Positions 1 to 8,252 of a stretch of 41,048 nt of DNA are shown here, piece after piece. The notes under the pieces are model-generated. The model saw only the letters and a program-made list of their open reading frames with translations, was not told the origin of the DNA and made no database searches. Position 1 is the first letter of the stretch. Each line of letters begins with the position of its first letter. Made by a program: the position numbers and the translations under genes. The stretch is from Brachyspira sp. G79. GTDB taxonomy: Bacteria; Spirochaetota; Brachyspiria; Brachyspirales; Brachyspiraceae. The stretch covers positions 155,802 to 196,849 of the forward strand of contig NZ_JQIU01000007.1 in assembly GCF_002379365.1 (NCBI RefSeq), written 5' to 3'.

Positions 1-1
1 T

Positions 2-682
2 TCTCATATACCTGGTTCAGATGATAAATTAGAAGTTCAAAGAGAATCTATTATCAATTTAATAAGAAGATCAAACAGCAATGAAGCTTTTTTGGACTAT
101 ATATCATATACATATACTATACTAGAAAATGACATAATAAGACAGATAATCTCCATCTCTTGGATTAAAGGCAATGGTATTGAGGATAGAATTATTAATG
201 ATGATAAATTTGAACTTAATAATAATGAGCTTATAAATTACATATCTATACTCTTGGTATTAAGAGATATAATGCATACAAGCTATATAGCCTCTCTTCC
301 TATATACTATGAATACAAGTATGAACCAAAAGAGTTTATAGATAAAGCCAGAGAAATGATAGAGCATTCTATATCAAATATATCAACACTAGAGCATATT
401 AATCCCATATTTATAGCAATAGCAGCTAAAAGTGTTTTACCATATTCTATAACAAATGATGAGCTTTCAAGTTCTTCTAAATTAATAGCAATACTTTTTA
501 ATTTGTCAAGAATAATGGCTTCATATCCTTATACTGATAAAATTATAGAAAACACTCAGCCTATATTTTCAAGTGCTTTGTATAACTTGGTAAACAACGC
601 TTCTTTTTTGGGACTGGATTATAAAATGGTTAGGGTAATATATGATAAAGCAAAAACAGGAGAAATAAAGTGGAAAAACTAG
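2..682 (+). CDS. Hypothetical protein, 5' end outside the window
   Basis: The frame is open from base 2, so the gene begins before the window; the TTG at 92 is only an internal codon. The visible 226 residues are mostly helical-looking and soluble, rich in Ile, Asn, Ser and Glu, with no transmembrane segment and no motif I recognise. It ends at a TAG that overlaps the GTG start of the next gene by 13 bases, which points to translational coupling and a shared job with the membrane protein that follows. The function is unknown. Confidence 0.75.
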   Translation, partial: SHIPGSDDKLEVQRESIINLIRRSNSNEAFLDYISYTYTILENDIIRQIISISWIKGNGIEDRIINDDKFELNNNELINYISILLVLRDIMHTSYIASLPIYYEYKYEPKEFIDKAREMIEHSISNISTLEHINPIFIAIAAKSVLPYSITNDELSSSSKLIAILFNLSRIMASYPYTDKIIENTQPIFSSALYNLVNNASFLGLDYKMVRVIYDKAKTGEIKWKN

Positions 683-1713
683 CAAAATATAATATCACTT
701 TTATAGTAGCTGCTGTATCATCTTTAACTATAATATCGATGTGTGCATACATGATAGTGAATATGCATACTTATATTATGAGAGTATTAATGTTTATAGA
801 GTTTTTATGCTCTTTTTATTTTGTATGTGTTTTCTTCTATAAGATGAACAGATACTCAAGAATAGAACTTTTCTTCTATCTTATTGTATATTTAGTACCA
901 TTTGTATTATCAATATTAGGTCTTTTTTATATAACTAACTTTTTCTCTCTAAACAGAGTATTTTTAAGAGAAAATATTGCAGCCTCTTTCCTTACAAGAG
1001 GATATCATGTATTATTTATATTTTATATATCACATATAATATATTTCTTTTATTTGTTTAGTGCTGAAAATAAAACCAGCTTTTATTCTCTTATATCATC
1101 ATATTTTATAATAACTATTTCTATCATTATGGCTATAATATTTATAGTATTATACGGAGTAATAAACTGGGTATTTGACAATAAAATCATTACATCTTAT
1201 GAAAACACAAAAAATGAAATTGTATATGAAGCAGAACTTGCTTTTTCTCAAAATGCTGATAATGATAAATTAGAGTATGAAGGATTTGCTAAAAGCTATA
1301 ATATGGCGGCAATTTATTATGAAAATGAACTTAAATACAGAACTAATAATTGGGAAGATTTCGAAAGCAGACATTTGCTTTTTGAAGCAGCTATTATGCA
1401 GGGAAATGGATTCTTATTTATAGGAAGCGGAAAAGATTTTACATATCCTTATTATATGTTTATACTAATATACGTAATAGTAAACTCTTTAATATTAACT
1501 TGCTCAATAATATTCTTTAAGATTTTCCTTACTAACAAATTTAGTAATTATGTTCATATTATGATAAAGGGTTTTAAAGAAGATAGTTATATATATGCCA
1601 TAGAAACAGAAAATATGGATAATACCGAAATTAAAACTTTATCAGAACTATACAATAAAAAATTATTAACTTATAAATATAGAGAAAGATTTATTAAGAT
1701 GTTCACTAGATAA
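670..1713 (+). CDS. Multi-spanning membrane protein of unknown function
   Basis: A 347-aa protein starting at a GTG that overlaps the preceding gene. Hydrophobic segments lie near residues 10-32, 36-56, 66-88, 108-130, 138-165 and 260-285. A polar loop of about 90 residues (roughly 170-258) precedes the last segment, and a charged tail of about 60 residues follows it. The layout resembles a sensor or scaffold with one extracytoplasmic or cytoplasmic domain, but I see no HAMP, GGDEF, kinase or phosphatase motif. It is probably co-transcribed with the upstream gene. No clear terminator was seen in the 237-bp A+T-rich gap that follows. Confidence 0.8.
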   Translation: MEKLAKYNITFIVAAVSSLTIISMCAYMIVNMHTYIMRVLMFIEFLCSFYFVCVFFYKMNRYSRIELFFYLIVYLVPFVLSILGLFYITNFFSLNRVFLRENIAASFLTRGYHVLFIFYISHIIYFFYLFSAENKTSFYSLISSYFIITISIIMAIIFIVLYGVINWVFDNKIITSYENTKNEIVYEAELAFSQNADNDKLEYEGFAKSYNMAAIYYENELKYRTNNWEDFESRHLLFEAAIMQGNGFLFIGSGKDFTYPYYMFILIYVIVNSLILTCSIIFFKIFLTNKFSNYVHIMIKGFKEDSYIYAIETENMDNTEIKTLSELYNKKLLTYKYRERFIKMFTR

Positions 1714-1950
1714 TATTATTATCCATTTTATATTTCTAATTTGCAAGTATTTTTTATAAGTTTAATATAATAAATATATTTTTGTTTTATCAATTTTTTC
1801 TAAATCAATATTTTTATATTATAGATGTTTATGTGTAATATTTTTTTAAATTTTTTGTTTTGATTTTTACAACCATACTTGATAAAAATATTAATATACA
1901 GTATTATATATAAATATAATGTTTTAATATATTATTAAAGAGATAAATAT

Positions 1951-2859
1951 ATGATTAAATACAGAGAAATTAACTGCAAATCAGCTTTAAATAAAATAGA
2001 TAATGAATATGGATTTTGCTATGATTTAAATATTTACAGAGGATGTATCCATAAATGCTATTACTGTTTTGCTGTATATTCTCATAAATATATTAATTCA
2101 AAAGATTTTTTTGGTGAAATATTTGTAAAAAAGAATATTGCAGAAGTTTTAGAAAAAGAATTAGCATCAAGAAATTGGAAAAGAGATATTATTAATCTAG
2201 GAAGTGTTACAGACAATTATCAGGAAGCAGAAAAAGATTATAAACTTATGAGAGATGTTTTGAAACTATTAATAAGATATAAAACTCCAATGTGTATATC
2301 CACAAAAAGCGATTTGATATTAAGAGATTTTGACTTGATAGATGAGCTTTCAAGTATAGTACCTGTAAGAATAGCAACAACAATAACGGCATTAGATGAA
2401 AAATTATCTTCATTAATAGAGCCTAATGTAATAATCCCAGAGAGAAGATTAAATATATTAAAAGAGTTTAAAAAGACAAAAGCTGTAACAGCAGTTCATA
2501 CTATGCCAGTAATGCCTTTTATTACAGAAAATGAAATTGAAAATATTTTTAAAAAAGTGAAAGAGTATAATATAGACTATTGTGCAACAGATGTTCTCAA
2601 ATTAAGAGGAGAATGTAGAAAGATATATTTAAACTTTGTTAGGCGTACATTTCCAGAACATTATAAAAAATATTTGTATATTTACGGAAGCGATGGGCTT
2701 TTAAAAGATGAATATAAAGAAAAACTATACTCAAAAATAGAAGCACTAGAAGAAAAATATAATATTACATATAAAACTAAAGAAGAACTCAATACAGAAG
2801 ATAGTGTTTATAATAGATACAAGAATAAAGTGCTGGAAGAAGAGCCTAGTTTATTTTAA
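1951..2859 (+). CDS. Radical SAM protein, SplB-like class
   Basis: A 302-aa protein with a CxxxCxxC radical SAM cluster motif at C32, C36 and C39, within the segment YRGCIHKCYYC. The YRGCxHxCxYC form is typical of the SplB/COG1533 group (spore photoproduct lyase-like). The TIM-barrel part fills most of the chain (about 20-220), and the C-terminal 80 residues are charged. The actual substrate is unknown; members without the full lyase signature are common in non-sporulating bacteria. The start is an ATG preceded by AAAGAGA. It stands alone between A+T-rich gaps. Confidence 0.85.
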   Translation: MIKYREINCKSALNKIDNEYGFCYDLNIYRGCIHKCYYCFAVYSHKYINSKDFFGEIFVKKNIAEVLEKELASRNWKRDIINLGSVTDNYQEAEKDYKLMRDVLKLLIRYKTPMCISTKSDLILRDFDLIDELSSIVPVRIATTITALDEKLSSLIEPNVIIPERRLNILKEFKKTKAVTAVHTMPVMPFITENEIENIFKKVKEYNIDYCATDVLKLRGECRKIYLNFVRRTFPEHYKKYLYIYGSDGLLKDEYKEKLYSKIEALEEKYNITYKTKEELNTEDSVYNRYKNKVLEEEPSLF

Positions 2860-3167
2860 TTTTACATCATAATATATTAAATCAATATAAATTCATTTTT
2901 TATTAGTATTATTTTACAATTAATATTACGTAATTCATCATAAAATAACAAACTTAAAAAATTCTTTGTCAATTACTTTGAAACAACCAATATATATTTT
3001 TTTTATACTTTTAAATATAATTAATATTTTTATATTATAAATAAATTTTATATAAATTTTTTTATTAATATTATAACACTATATATATAATTACATAGTA
3101 TTATTAATATTATTTAAAATAAATATATGGTTTTAAAATATATAATAAATTAATATATATAAATAAA
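2860..3167. other. A+T-rich gap without a gene
   Basis: About 300 bp of nearly pure A+T sequence between the radical SAM gene and the heptamer-repeat locus. I see no ORF with a ribosome binding site, no strong hairpin and no dispersed-repeat ends. It may simply separate the two transcription units. Confidence 0.6.
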
Positions 3168-3196
3168 TTGACATATTTAATTAATTAGTGTATAAT
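3168..3196 (+). promoter_or_regulatory. Perfect consensus sigma-70 promoter of the heptamer-repeat/lipoprotein locus
   Basis: TTGACA at 3168-3173 and TATAAT at 3191-3196, separated by exactly 17 bases. Transcription would start near 3203, about 25 bases before the leader ORF and about 285 bases before the lipoprotein start. The consensus match suggests a strong promoter, so control is likely to come after initiation. Confidence 0.85.
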
Positions 3197-3227
3197 TTCA
3201 AGTAACTATTTACTTAAAGAGAACATT

Positions 3228-3380
3228 ATGACAAGCATCAAGCATCAAGCATCAAGCATCAAGCATCAAGCATCAAGCATCAAGCATCAAGCATCAAGCA
3301 TCAAGCATCAAGCATCAAGCATCAAGCATCAAGCATCAAGCATCAAGCATCAAGCATCAAGCATCAAGCATCAAGCATAA
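3228..3380 (+). CDS. Leader ORF built of heptamer repeats (50 aa)
   Basis: ATG at 3228 is preceded by AAAGAGA at about the right distance (the same sequence precedes the gene at 1951). The peptide is Met-Thr followed by six copies of SIKHQAS and a final SIKHQA, then TAA at 3378-3380. It is wholly encoded by the 7-bp repeat, whose period is coprime with three, so all three frames stay open through the tract. The number of repeat units therefore decides which frame leaves the tract and where translation stops. No family is recognised. The role as a regulatory leader peptide rather than a functional protein is inference. Confidence 0.5.
   Translation: MTSIKHQASSIKHQASSIKHQASSIKHQASSIKHQASSIKHQASSIKHQA
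3232..3378. repeat. Tandem heptanucleotide repeat, 21 perfect copies of CAAGCAT
   Basis: Exactly 147 bp made of 21 identical CAAGCAT units with no interruption. The unit has two G or C of seven against a far more A+T-rich background. Perfect short tandem repeats of this length are prone to slipped-strand mispairing and are the hallmark of phase-variable (contingency) loci. The tract lies between a consensus promoter and a surface lipoprotein gene. It is not CRISPR: there are no spacers. Confidence 0.97.
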
Positions 3381-3439
3381 TAATATTATTTTATTTATTA
3401 CACATCATTATTTTATATCAAAAAAATTATTATGATAAC

Positions 3440-3463
3440 AAAGTCATACCTTTTGACTTTTTA
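3440..3463 (+). terminator. Weak hairpin/attenuator candidate in the lipoprotein leader
   Basis: AAAGTCA (3440-3446) pairs with TGACTTT (3454-3460) around a 7-base loop, followed by a short T stretch. Only two of the seven pairs are G-C, so it is weak as a terminator. It lies between the heptamer tract and the AAGGAG ribosome binding site at 3475-3480, and only one of the three leader reading frames would carry ribosomes across it. Confidence 0.35.
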
Positions 3464-3487
3464 TAAAAATATTTAAGGAGTAAAACT

Positions 3488-5467
3488 ATGAAAAAGTTTT
3501 TTTTACAATTTTTTATAGCAGCTTTAGTAACCATTATTGCTGTAAGCTGTTCTAAAAGCCCAACAAATCCATCAGGAGGTATTAACACACCTGCCAGTCC
3601 TAGCGAATTTGTAGAAAAATTAAAATATATAGGCATGGTAAAGGCAGGAGAGCAGGAGTGGAATTTTGCGACTATTAGTCAATCTGGAAATGTTTTGACA
3701 GTAAAGCCTATGAATAATAATAAGTCTGGATATTTAAGAGGGCTTGAAAATTATATAAGAGAAAAAATATATGAAATTGAAGAAAGTTTTCAATATGAAG
3801 TGAACTTTATCACTTCTGACAGTACTGCCTCAGACGGATCGGAACCCAATTCGCAAGCAAACAGTAATCCTTTAGAAGCAAAAATAACTTTTGATGACAA
3901 ACAAACTGGAAACCCAGTAACTGATGCAAATTTTAAAGACGGCTTTATATTAAAAATAGAAGCTAATGCAAATTGGGCAGTTACACCTGAGGCTACAGAA
4001 GAAGATTATAAAAAATCTATCAATCAATTAGGCACTATAAATGTAACAGGTAAAAGCGGAAATACTTTTGCTGTTAATTTTGGCGATTTAAATGTAACTA
4101 AAGAAAGTCAATATAGATATACTGCTAACTTAACTATAGACGCTAACGGCAAAACTGATACTATTGATTTACTTAACTTTGTAAATGCTATAGAAGGACA
4201 AATATCAAAATCAAAAACAGAGTATTTAGAAATATCTTATGTATCTATTAGTAGTGAAAATAGTTTCTATATTAGTTTTAATCAGGTATCTGCTAATAAA
4301 GTAATAAATAATTCTGTTAATCTTCAGGTAAACTTTAGTGGAAATTTAAGCTTTGCTAAAAGAGATTTGAGTATAACTATTAACAGCATACCTGAAATAG
4401 TTACAGACAACAGAGGTGAATATAAATCTGCTGAGTTTAATATTTCTACAGATGCAGAAAGTATAGGTTTTCAATCTACATCAATAGTAGAAACAACTTC
4501 AACAGGAATAAAAATTGATTATATTTCTGCCTCTTATTATAAAGAAGATGGAGCTGCATCTATACAATTGCAAGGTAATGATCTATTAAATGCCCATAAT
4601 ACTTTAAAAGCAGGAGAAACTGCAGAATTTGAAATAACTTTCACAGCAAGAGCTAGCGGATATAATGATAAAACAGATGTAAAAGTTACTCTTAAAATTA
4701 GAAAAGGAGATGACTTACCTGATATAACATTAGATGAGTTTAATACTTGGCTTAATACTATTGAAGTAAGCGGATTCAGCAAAAGTGTAGGCTCTGCTTC
4801 TCTTACTCTTACAGCATCAGCAGATACTACTCCAGATACAGCTTTAAATAACATTAAAGAGGCTTTGAAAAAACTTTCTAAAGATAAAATAGTTATTGAT
4901 GATTATAGTATAAATTATTTAAGCTGGAGTACATTCCCTACAGGAAATAAAGACGGCATTATAAATGTATATAGCATAGAGGCAGCAGAAGGATATGCAT
5001 TCAGTGATGAGTTAAATAATGGCGGCTATGCTAATTTTACAATAACAGTTAAAGCTGCATCAAGCTGGCCTTTAAATATATCTATAGAAGGTGCAGGTTC
5101 AAGTTCTTCAAATCCTTTAACTGTTAATTTGGGAGACGGAACTGTAAATACTCAAGTTTCTTATACAATAAAATATCCTGAAAATGCCCAACAGGCATAT
5201 AATATAAGCGTATCATCATTAAAACAGGCTGATTCAATAACTGACAGCTGGGGTTTAGTTGGTAATCAACTTTTTAATCAATATAATAGTTCGGCAGTAT
5301 TGGAGATACAGTCTTATGCAGTTCAAAATATAATAAATGATCAGAACATAGCTAAAGATTCATCTCAAGTTTATAAAGTTACTTTAACTGTAAACTATAG
5401 TATGAATGGTTCAGTTTTAGAAGATATTGATTTGTATGTAAAATTGGTTAAAGATTATTCTGCATAA
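3488..5467 (+). CDS. Large surface-type lipoprotein, probably phase-variable
   Basis: A 659-aa protein with a lipoprotein signal: basic Met-Lys-Lys, a hydrophobic stretch and the lipobox AVSC with the lipidated Cys at 21, followed by a Ser/Pro/Asn/Gly-rich tether (about 22-40). The rest is rich in Thr, Ser, Asn and Ile with many beta-strand-like segments and no Cys, suggesting tandem beta-sandwich modules on the cell surface. AAGGAG at 3475-3480 gives a strong ribosome site 7 bases before ATG. The gene lies under the 3168 promoter, behind the heptamer leader. A TAA ends it at 5465-5467, but the same frame stays open for another 47 codons. The function (adhesin, antigen) is inferred from type only. 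Confidence 0.85.
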   Translation: MKKFFLQFFIAALVTIIAVSCSKSPTNPSGGINTPASPSEFVEKLKYIGMVKAGEQEWNFATISQSGNVLTVKPMNNNKSGYLRGLENYIREKIYEIEESFQYEVNFITSDSTASDGSEPNSQANSNPLEAKITFDDKQTGNPVTDANFKDGFILKIEANANWAVTPEATEEDYKKSINQLGTINVTGKSGNTFAVNFGDLNVTKESQYRYTANLTIDANGKTDTIDLLNFVNAIEGQISKSKTEYLEISYVSISSENSFYISFNQVSANKVINNSVNLQVNFSGNLSFAKRDLSITINSIPEIVTDNRGEYKSAEFNISTDAESIGFQSTSIVETTSTGIKIDYISASYYKEDGAASIQLQGNDLLNAHNTLKAGETAEFEITFTARASGYNDKTDVKVTLKIRKGDDLPDITLDEFNTWLNTIEVSGFSKSVGSASLTLTASADTTPDTALNNIKEALKKLSKDKIVIDDYSINYLSWSTFPTGNKDGIINVYSIEAAEGYAFSDELNNGGYANFTITVKAASSWPLNISIEGAGSSSSNPLTVNLGDGTVNTQVSYTIKYPENAQQAYNISVSSLKQADSITDSWGLVGNQLFNQYNSSAVLEIQSYAVQNIINDQNIAKDSSQVYKVTLTVNYSMNGSVLEDIDLYVKLVKDYSA

Positions 5468-5611
5468 TACGTATTGGATTTAAGTATGAATATATATGAT
5501 AATGCTGCAGTTATTAATAATTTATCAAAAGTAGATAGTTATATATTCAGTGATACAGTGTTTGATACTTCAACTGGTATAACAATTGACTACTTCTCAA
5601 ACTTGGCTTGA
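5468..5611 (+). pseudogene. In-frame tail after the lipoprotein stop, a module remnant
   Basis: Directly after the TAA of the lipoprotein, the same frame continues for 47 codons to a TGA at 5609-5611. The tail contains TSTGITIDYFS, close to TSTGIKIDYIS inside the lipoprotein (about residues 337-347), and its first part also resembles the preceding internal strand pattern. It is therefore a decayed or alternative C-terminal module, separated by one stop codon, rather than random sequence. An ATG at 5486 lies in this frame but lacks a clear ribosome site. Confidence 0.55.
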
Positions 5612-5638
5612 TTAATTTCAATCATTATTTTCAAAAAA

Positions 5639-5669
5639 GGCTGTCTGCTTTTTGCGGGCAGTCTTTTTT
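5639..5669 (+). terminator. Intrinsic terminator of the lipoprotein unit
   Basis: A stem of about 9 pairs (GCTGTCTGC with GCGGGCAGT, including G-U pairs) around a T5 loop, followed by CTTTTTT. It lies after the in-frame tail, so the tail is part of the transcript. Confidence 0.85.
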
Positions 5670-5877
5670 ATGAACATAATAAATTAATTATAATAATTCA
5701 ATATAAAAGCCAATTTATAAAAATTGTTGATAAAAATATATACAATTATAAAAAAATTTATTATACTTATAGTAAGAATTGATGTTTATATGTGATATTA
5801 GTATACATAATACTTTATTTTATCATGTCTCTCATATTCTTATCAAAAATATATTTTAATAATCTGGAGTTCTTTAT

Positions 5878-8055
5878 ATGAAGGATAAAATTTTCGGTGT
5901 ACTGCAAAGGGTAGGAAGATCATTTATGCTTCCTATAGCCGTACTTCCTGTTGCAGGTTTGTTTTTAGGTATAGGAAGTTCATTAACTAATACCACAATG
6001 CTTGAAACCTATAATTTAATGGGTATCTTGGGGCCGGGTACTATTGCTTATGATATATTATCAGTATTAAGTGAGGCTGGTAATATCATATTTGGAAACC
6101 TTCCCATTATATTTGCTATGAGTGTAGCTATAGGTATGGCAAAAAAAGAGAAAGAGGTTGCTGCTTTATCTGGAGCTATAGCATTTTTTGTAATGCATGC
6201 TTCTATAGGTAAAATGATACAAGTTATGGGCGGAGCTGAAAAACTTTTGGCTGGATCTACTACAAATGTTGTAGGTATATTATCACTTCAAATGGGTGTA
6301 TTCGGTGGTATTATAGTAGGTCTTGGAGTAGCTGCTTTGCATAATAAATATTATAATATAGAGCTTCCTCAAGTATTGTCATTTTTCGGCGGTACAAGAT
6401 TTGTTCCTATAATATCTTCTATAGTATTTTTAGTAGTTGGTATATTGATGTATTATGTATGGCCTCCAGTACAGGTTGTCATGAATAAATTAGGAGACTT
6501 AATAGCTGGTTCTGGTTATATAGGTACTTTATTCTATGGTATAATAGAGAGAGCATTAATACCTTTCGGACTTCACCATGTATTCTATACTCCATTATGG
6601 CAGACTTCACTTGGCGGTACTATGATGATAGACGGCAATTTGGTAGAAGGTGCTCAAAACATATTCTTTGCTCAGTTAGGCTCCCCTACTACAACTGCTT
6701 TCAGTGTTGAAGCTACTCGTTTTATGACTGGTAAATTCCCATTTATGATATTCGGTTTACCTGGTGCTGCTTTGGCTATGTATAAAACTTCAAGACCAGA
6801 AAAAAGACAGGTAGTAGGTGCTTTGCTTTTCTCTGCTGCCCTAACAGCTATGCTTACTGGTATTACTGAGCCTATAGAGTTTACATTTATATTCGTAGCT
6901 CCTATATTTTATGCTATTCACTGTGTACTTGCAGGTATATCTTTCATGCTTATGCATATACTTCATGTTACAGTAGGTATGACATTCTCTGGCGGTTTTA
7001 TAGACTTGTTGTTATTCGGTATAATACAAGGCAATGCTAAAACTAATTGGGTATGGATAGTAATAGTTGGTGTTGTTTATTTCTTTGTTTACTATTTCCT
7101 ATTCTCTGCCTTAATTAAAAAATTCGATTGGAAAACACCTGGAAGAGAACCAGATACAGAAGAGCCTAAACTATATAGAAGATCTGATGTTGAAGCTGCT
7201 AAAAATGCAGGAAAAGAAGGTGAATCATCTCCAGCATCTAAATATGAAGAAGCTCCTTTAATAACATCAGGGCTTGGCGGAAAGAAAAACATAAGCGATG
7301 TGGACTGCTGTGCTACAAGACTTCGTATAACAGTATTTGATGCCTCTAAAGTTGATGATGCTCTATTAAAACAAAGCGGTGCTGCTGGTATTATCAAAAA
7401 AGGAAATGGTATACAGGTAATATACGGACCTAAAGTTACTGTAATAAAATCAAGACTTGAAGATTATTTGCATGATCCTATAAGTGATGAAGAAGTATCT
7501 GTTAATACTGCAAATACTGCGTCAGAAACAGTAAAACAGGAAGAAAAGAAAGAAGAGCCTTCTGCAGATAAAAAAGAAGAGAATAAAGAAACTACTTCTT
7601 TGGTAGATAAAGTATATGCTCCTATAAAAGGTAATATAGTAAAATTAGAAAGTGTTAAAGATGAAGCATTCTCAAGCGGTGCTATGGGTAAAGGTATAGC
7701 TATAGAACCTAAAGAAGGTAAAGTATATGCTCCTTTTGACGGTATAATAGAGACTGCTTTCCCTACAAAACATGCTATAGGATTAACTTCTGATAATGGA
7801 GTTGAACTTCTTATCCATGTTGGTATGGATACTGTAAAATTGGGCGGTGCTCACTTTATTTCACATATAGAAGAAGGACAAAAAATTAAAAAAGGTGATT
7901 TATTATTGGAATTTAATATTGAAAAAATAAGGGGAGAAGGATATCCTACACTTACTCCTGTTATAGTAACAAATTCTGATGATTATTCTGAAGTTAATGT
8001 TATAAGTGCTTCTTCTGTAAATATAGGTGACGATTTGCTTGATATAAAAAAATAA
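5878..8055 (+). CDS. PTS permease EIICBA, glucose/N-acetylglucosamine family
   Basis: A 725-aa membrane permease with all three PTS domains in the order IIC-IIB-IIA. The IIC domain (about 1-425) has many membrane segments and the conserved ITEPIEFTF motif. The IIB domain (about 460-535) has the phospho-cysteine in DCCATRLR; C478 is the expected site. A Lys/Glu-rich linker leads to IIA (about 600-725) with GAMGKGIAIEP, H632 and the phospho-acceptor H647 in IHVGMDTV. It takes up and phosphorylates a hexose or amino sugar; the sequence does not let me choose between glucose, GlcNAc or maltose-type substrates. nanA and nagB elsewhere in the window favour amino sugars, which is inference. It is monocistronic, with a terminator right after it. 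Confidence 0.9.
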   Translation: MKDKIFGVLQRVGRSFMLPIAVLPVAGLFLGIGSSLTNTTMLETYNLMGILGPGTIAYDILSVLSEAGNIIFGNLPIIFAMSVAIGMAKKEKEVAALSGAIAFFVMHASIGKMIQVMGGAEKLLAGSTTNVVGILSLQMGVFGGIIVGLGVAALHNKYYNIELPQVLSFFGGTRFVPIISSIVFLVVGILMYYVWPPVQVVMNKLGDLIAGSGYIGTLFYGIIERALIPFGLHHVFYTPLWQTSLGGTMMIDGNLVEGAQNIFFAQLGSPTTTAFSVEATRFMTGKFPFMIFGLPGAALAMYKTSRPEKRQVVGALLFSAALTAMLTGITEPIEFTFIFVAPIFYAIHCVLAGISFMLMHILHVTVGMTFSGGFIDLLLFGIIQGNAKTNWVWIVIVGVVYFFVYYFLFSALIKKFDWKTPGREPDTEEPKLYRRSDVEAAKNAGKEGESSPASKYEEAPLITSGLGGKKNISDVDCCATRLRITVFDASKVDDALLKQSGAAGIIKKGNGIQVIYGPKVTVIKSRLEDYLHDPISDEEVSVNTANTASETVKQEEKKEEPSADKKEENKETTSLVDKVYAPIKGNIVKLESVKDEAFSSGAMGKGIAIEPKEGKVYAPFDGIIETAFPTKHAIGLTSDNGVELLIHVGMDTVKLGGAHFISHIEEGQKIKKGDLLLEFNIEKIRGEGYPTLTPVIVTNSDDYSEVNVISASSVNIGDDLLDIKK

Positions 8056-8080
8056 AAAGTAAAAAACAAATAATATAAAA

Positions 8081-8117
8081 ATAGGAGAGTTATTAATTTA
8101 GCTCTCCTATTTTTTTA
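8081..8117 (+). terminator. Intrinsic terminator of the PTS gene
   Basis: ATAGGAGAG (8081-8089) pairs perfectly with CTCTCCTAT (8102-8110), followed by a T run. Confidence 0.9.
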
Positions 8118-8174
8118 TTTTATTTTTTTATTGCATTTTTTCTATTTTATTATTATATTATCAATATAATTTTT

Positions 8175-8203
8175 TTGATTATTAATTAATAATATTTGAT
8201 AAT
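8175..8203 (+). promoter_or_regulatory. Promoter candidate for the chemoreceptor gene
   Basis: TTGATT (8175-8180), 17 bases, GATAAT (8198-8203). It overlaps the TTG at 8196 that would open a longer frame, which supports the downstream ATG at 8253 as the true start. Confidence 0.5.
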
Positions 8204-8252
8204 ATTACCGAAAAATGTTAATTTATTAATTAAAAGATTTGGAGAATTATTT

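Noticed and set aside
3232-3378. Heptamer tract as a CRISPR array
   Set aside because: The units are contiguous and identical, with no spacers and no cas genes nearby.
4537-4854. 105-codon minus-strand ORF inside the lipoprotein
   Set aside because: Antisense to a well-supported gene, with no ribosome site.
8196-8252. Longer N-terminus for the chemoreceptor from TTG 8196
   Set aside because: The TTG overlaps the likely -10 region, and GGAG precedes the ATG at 8253.
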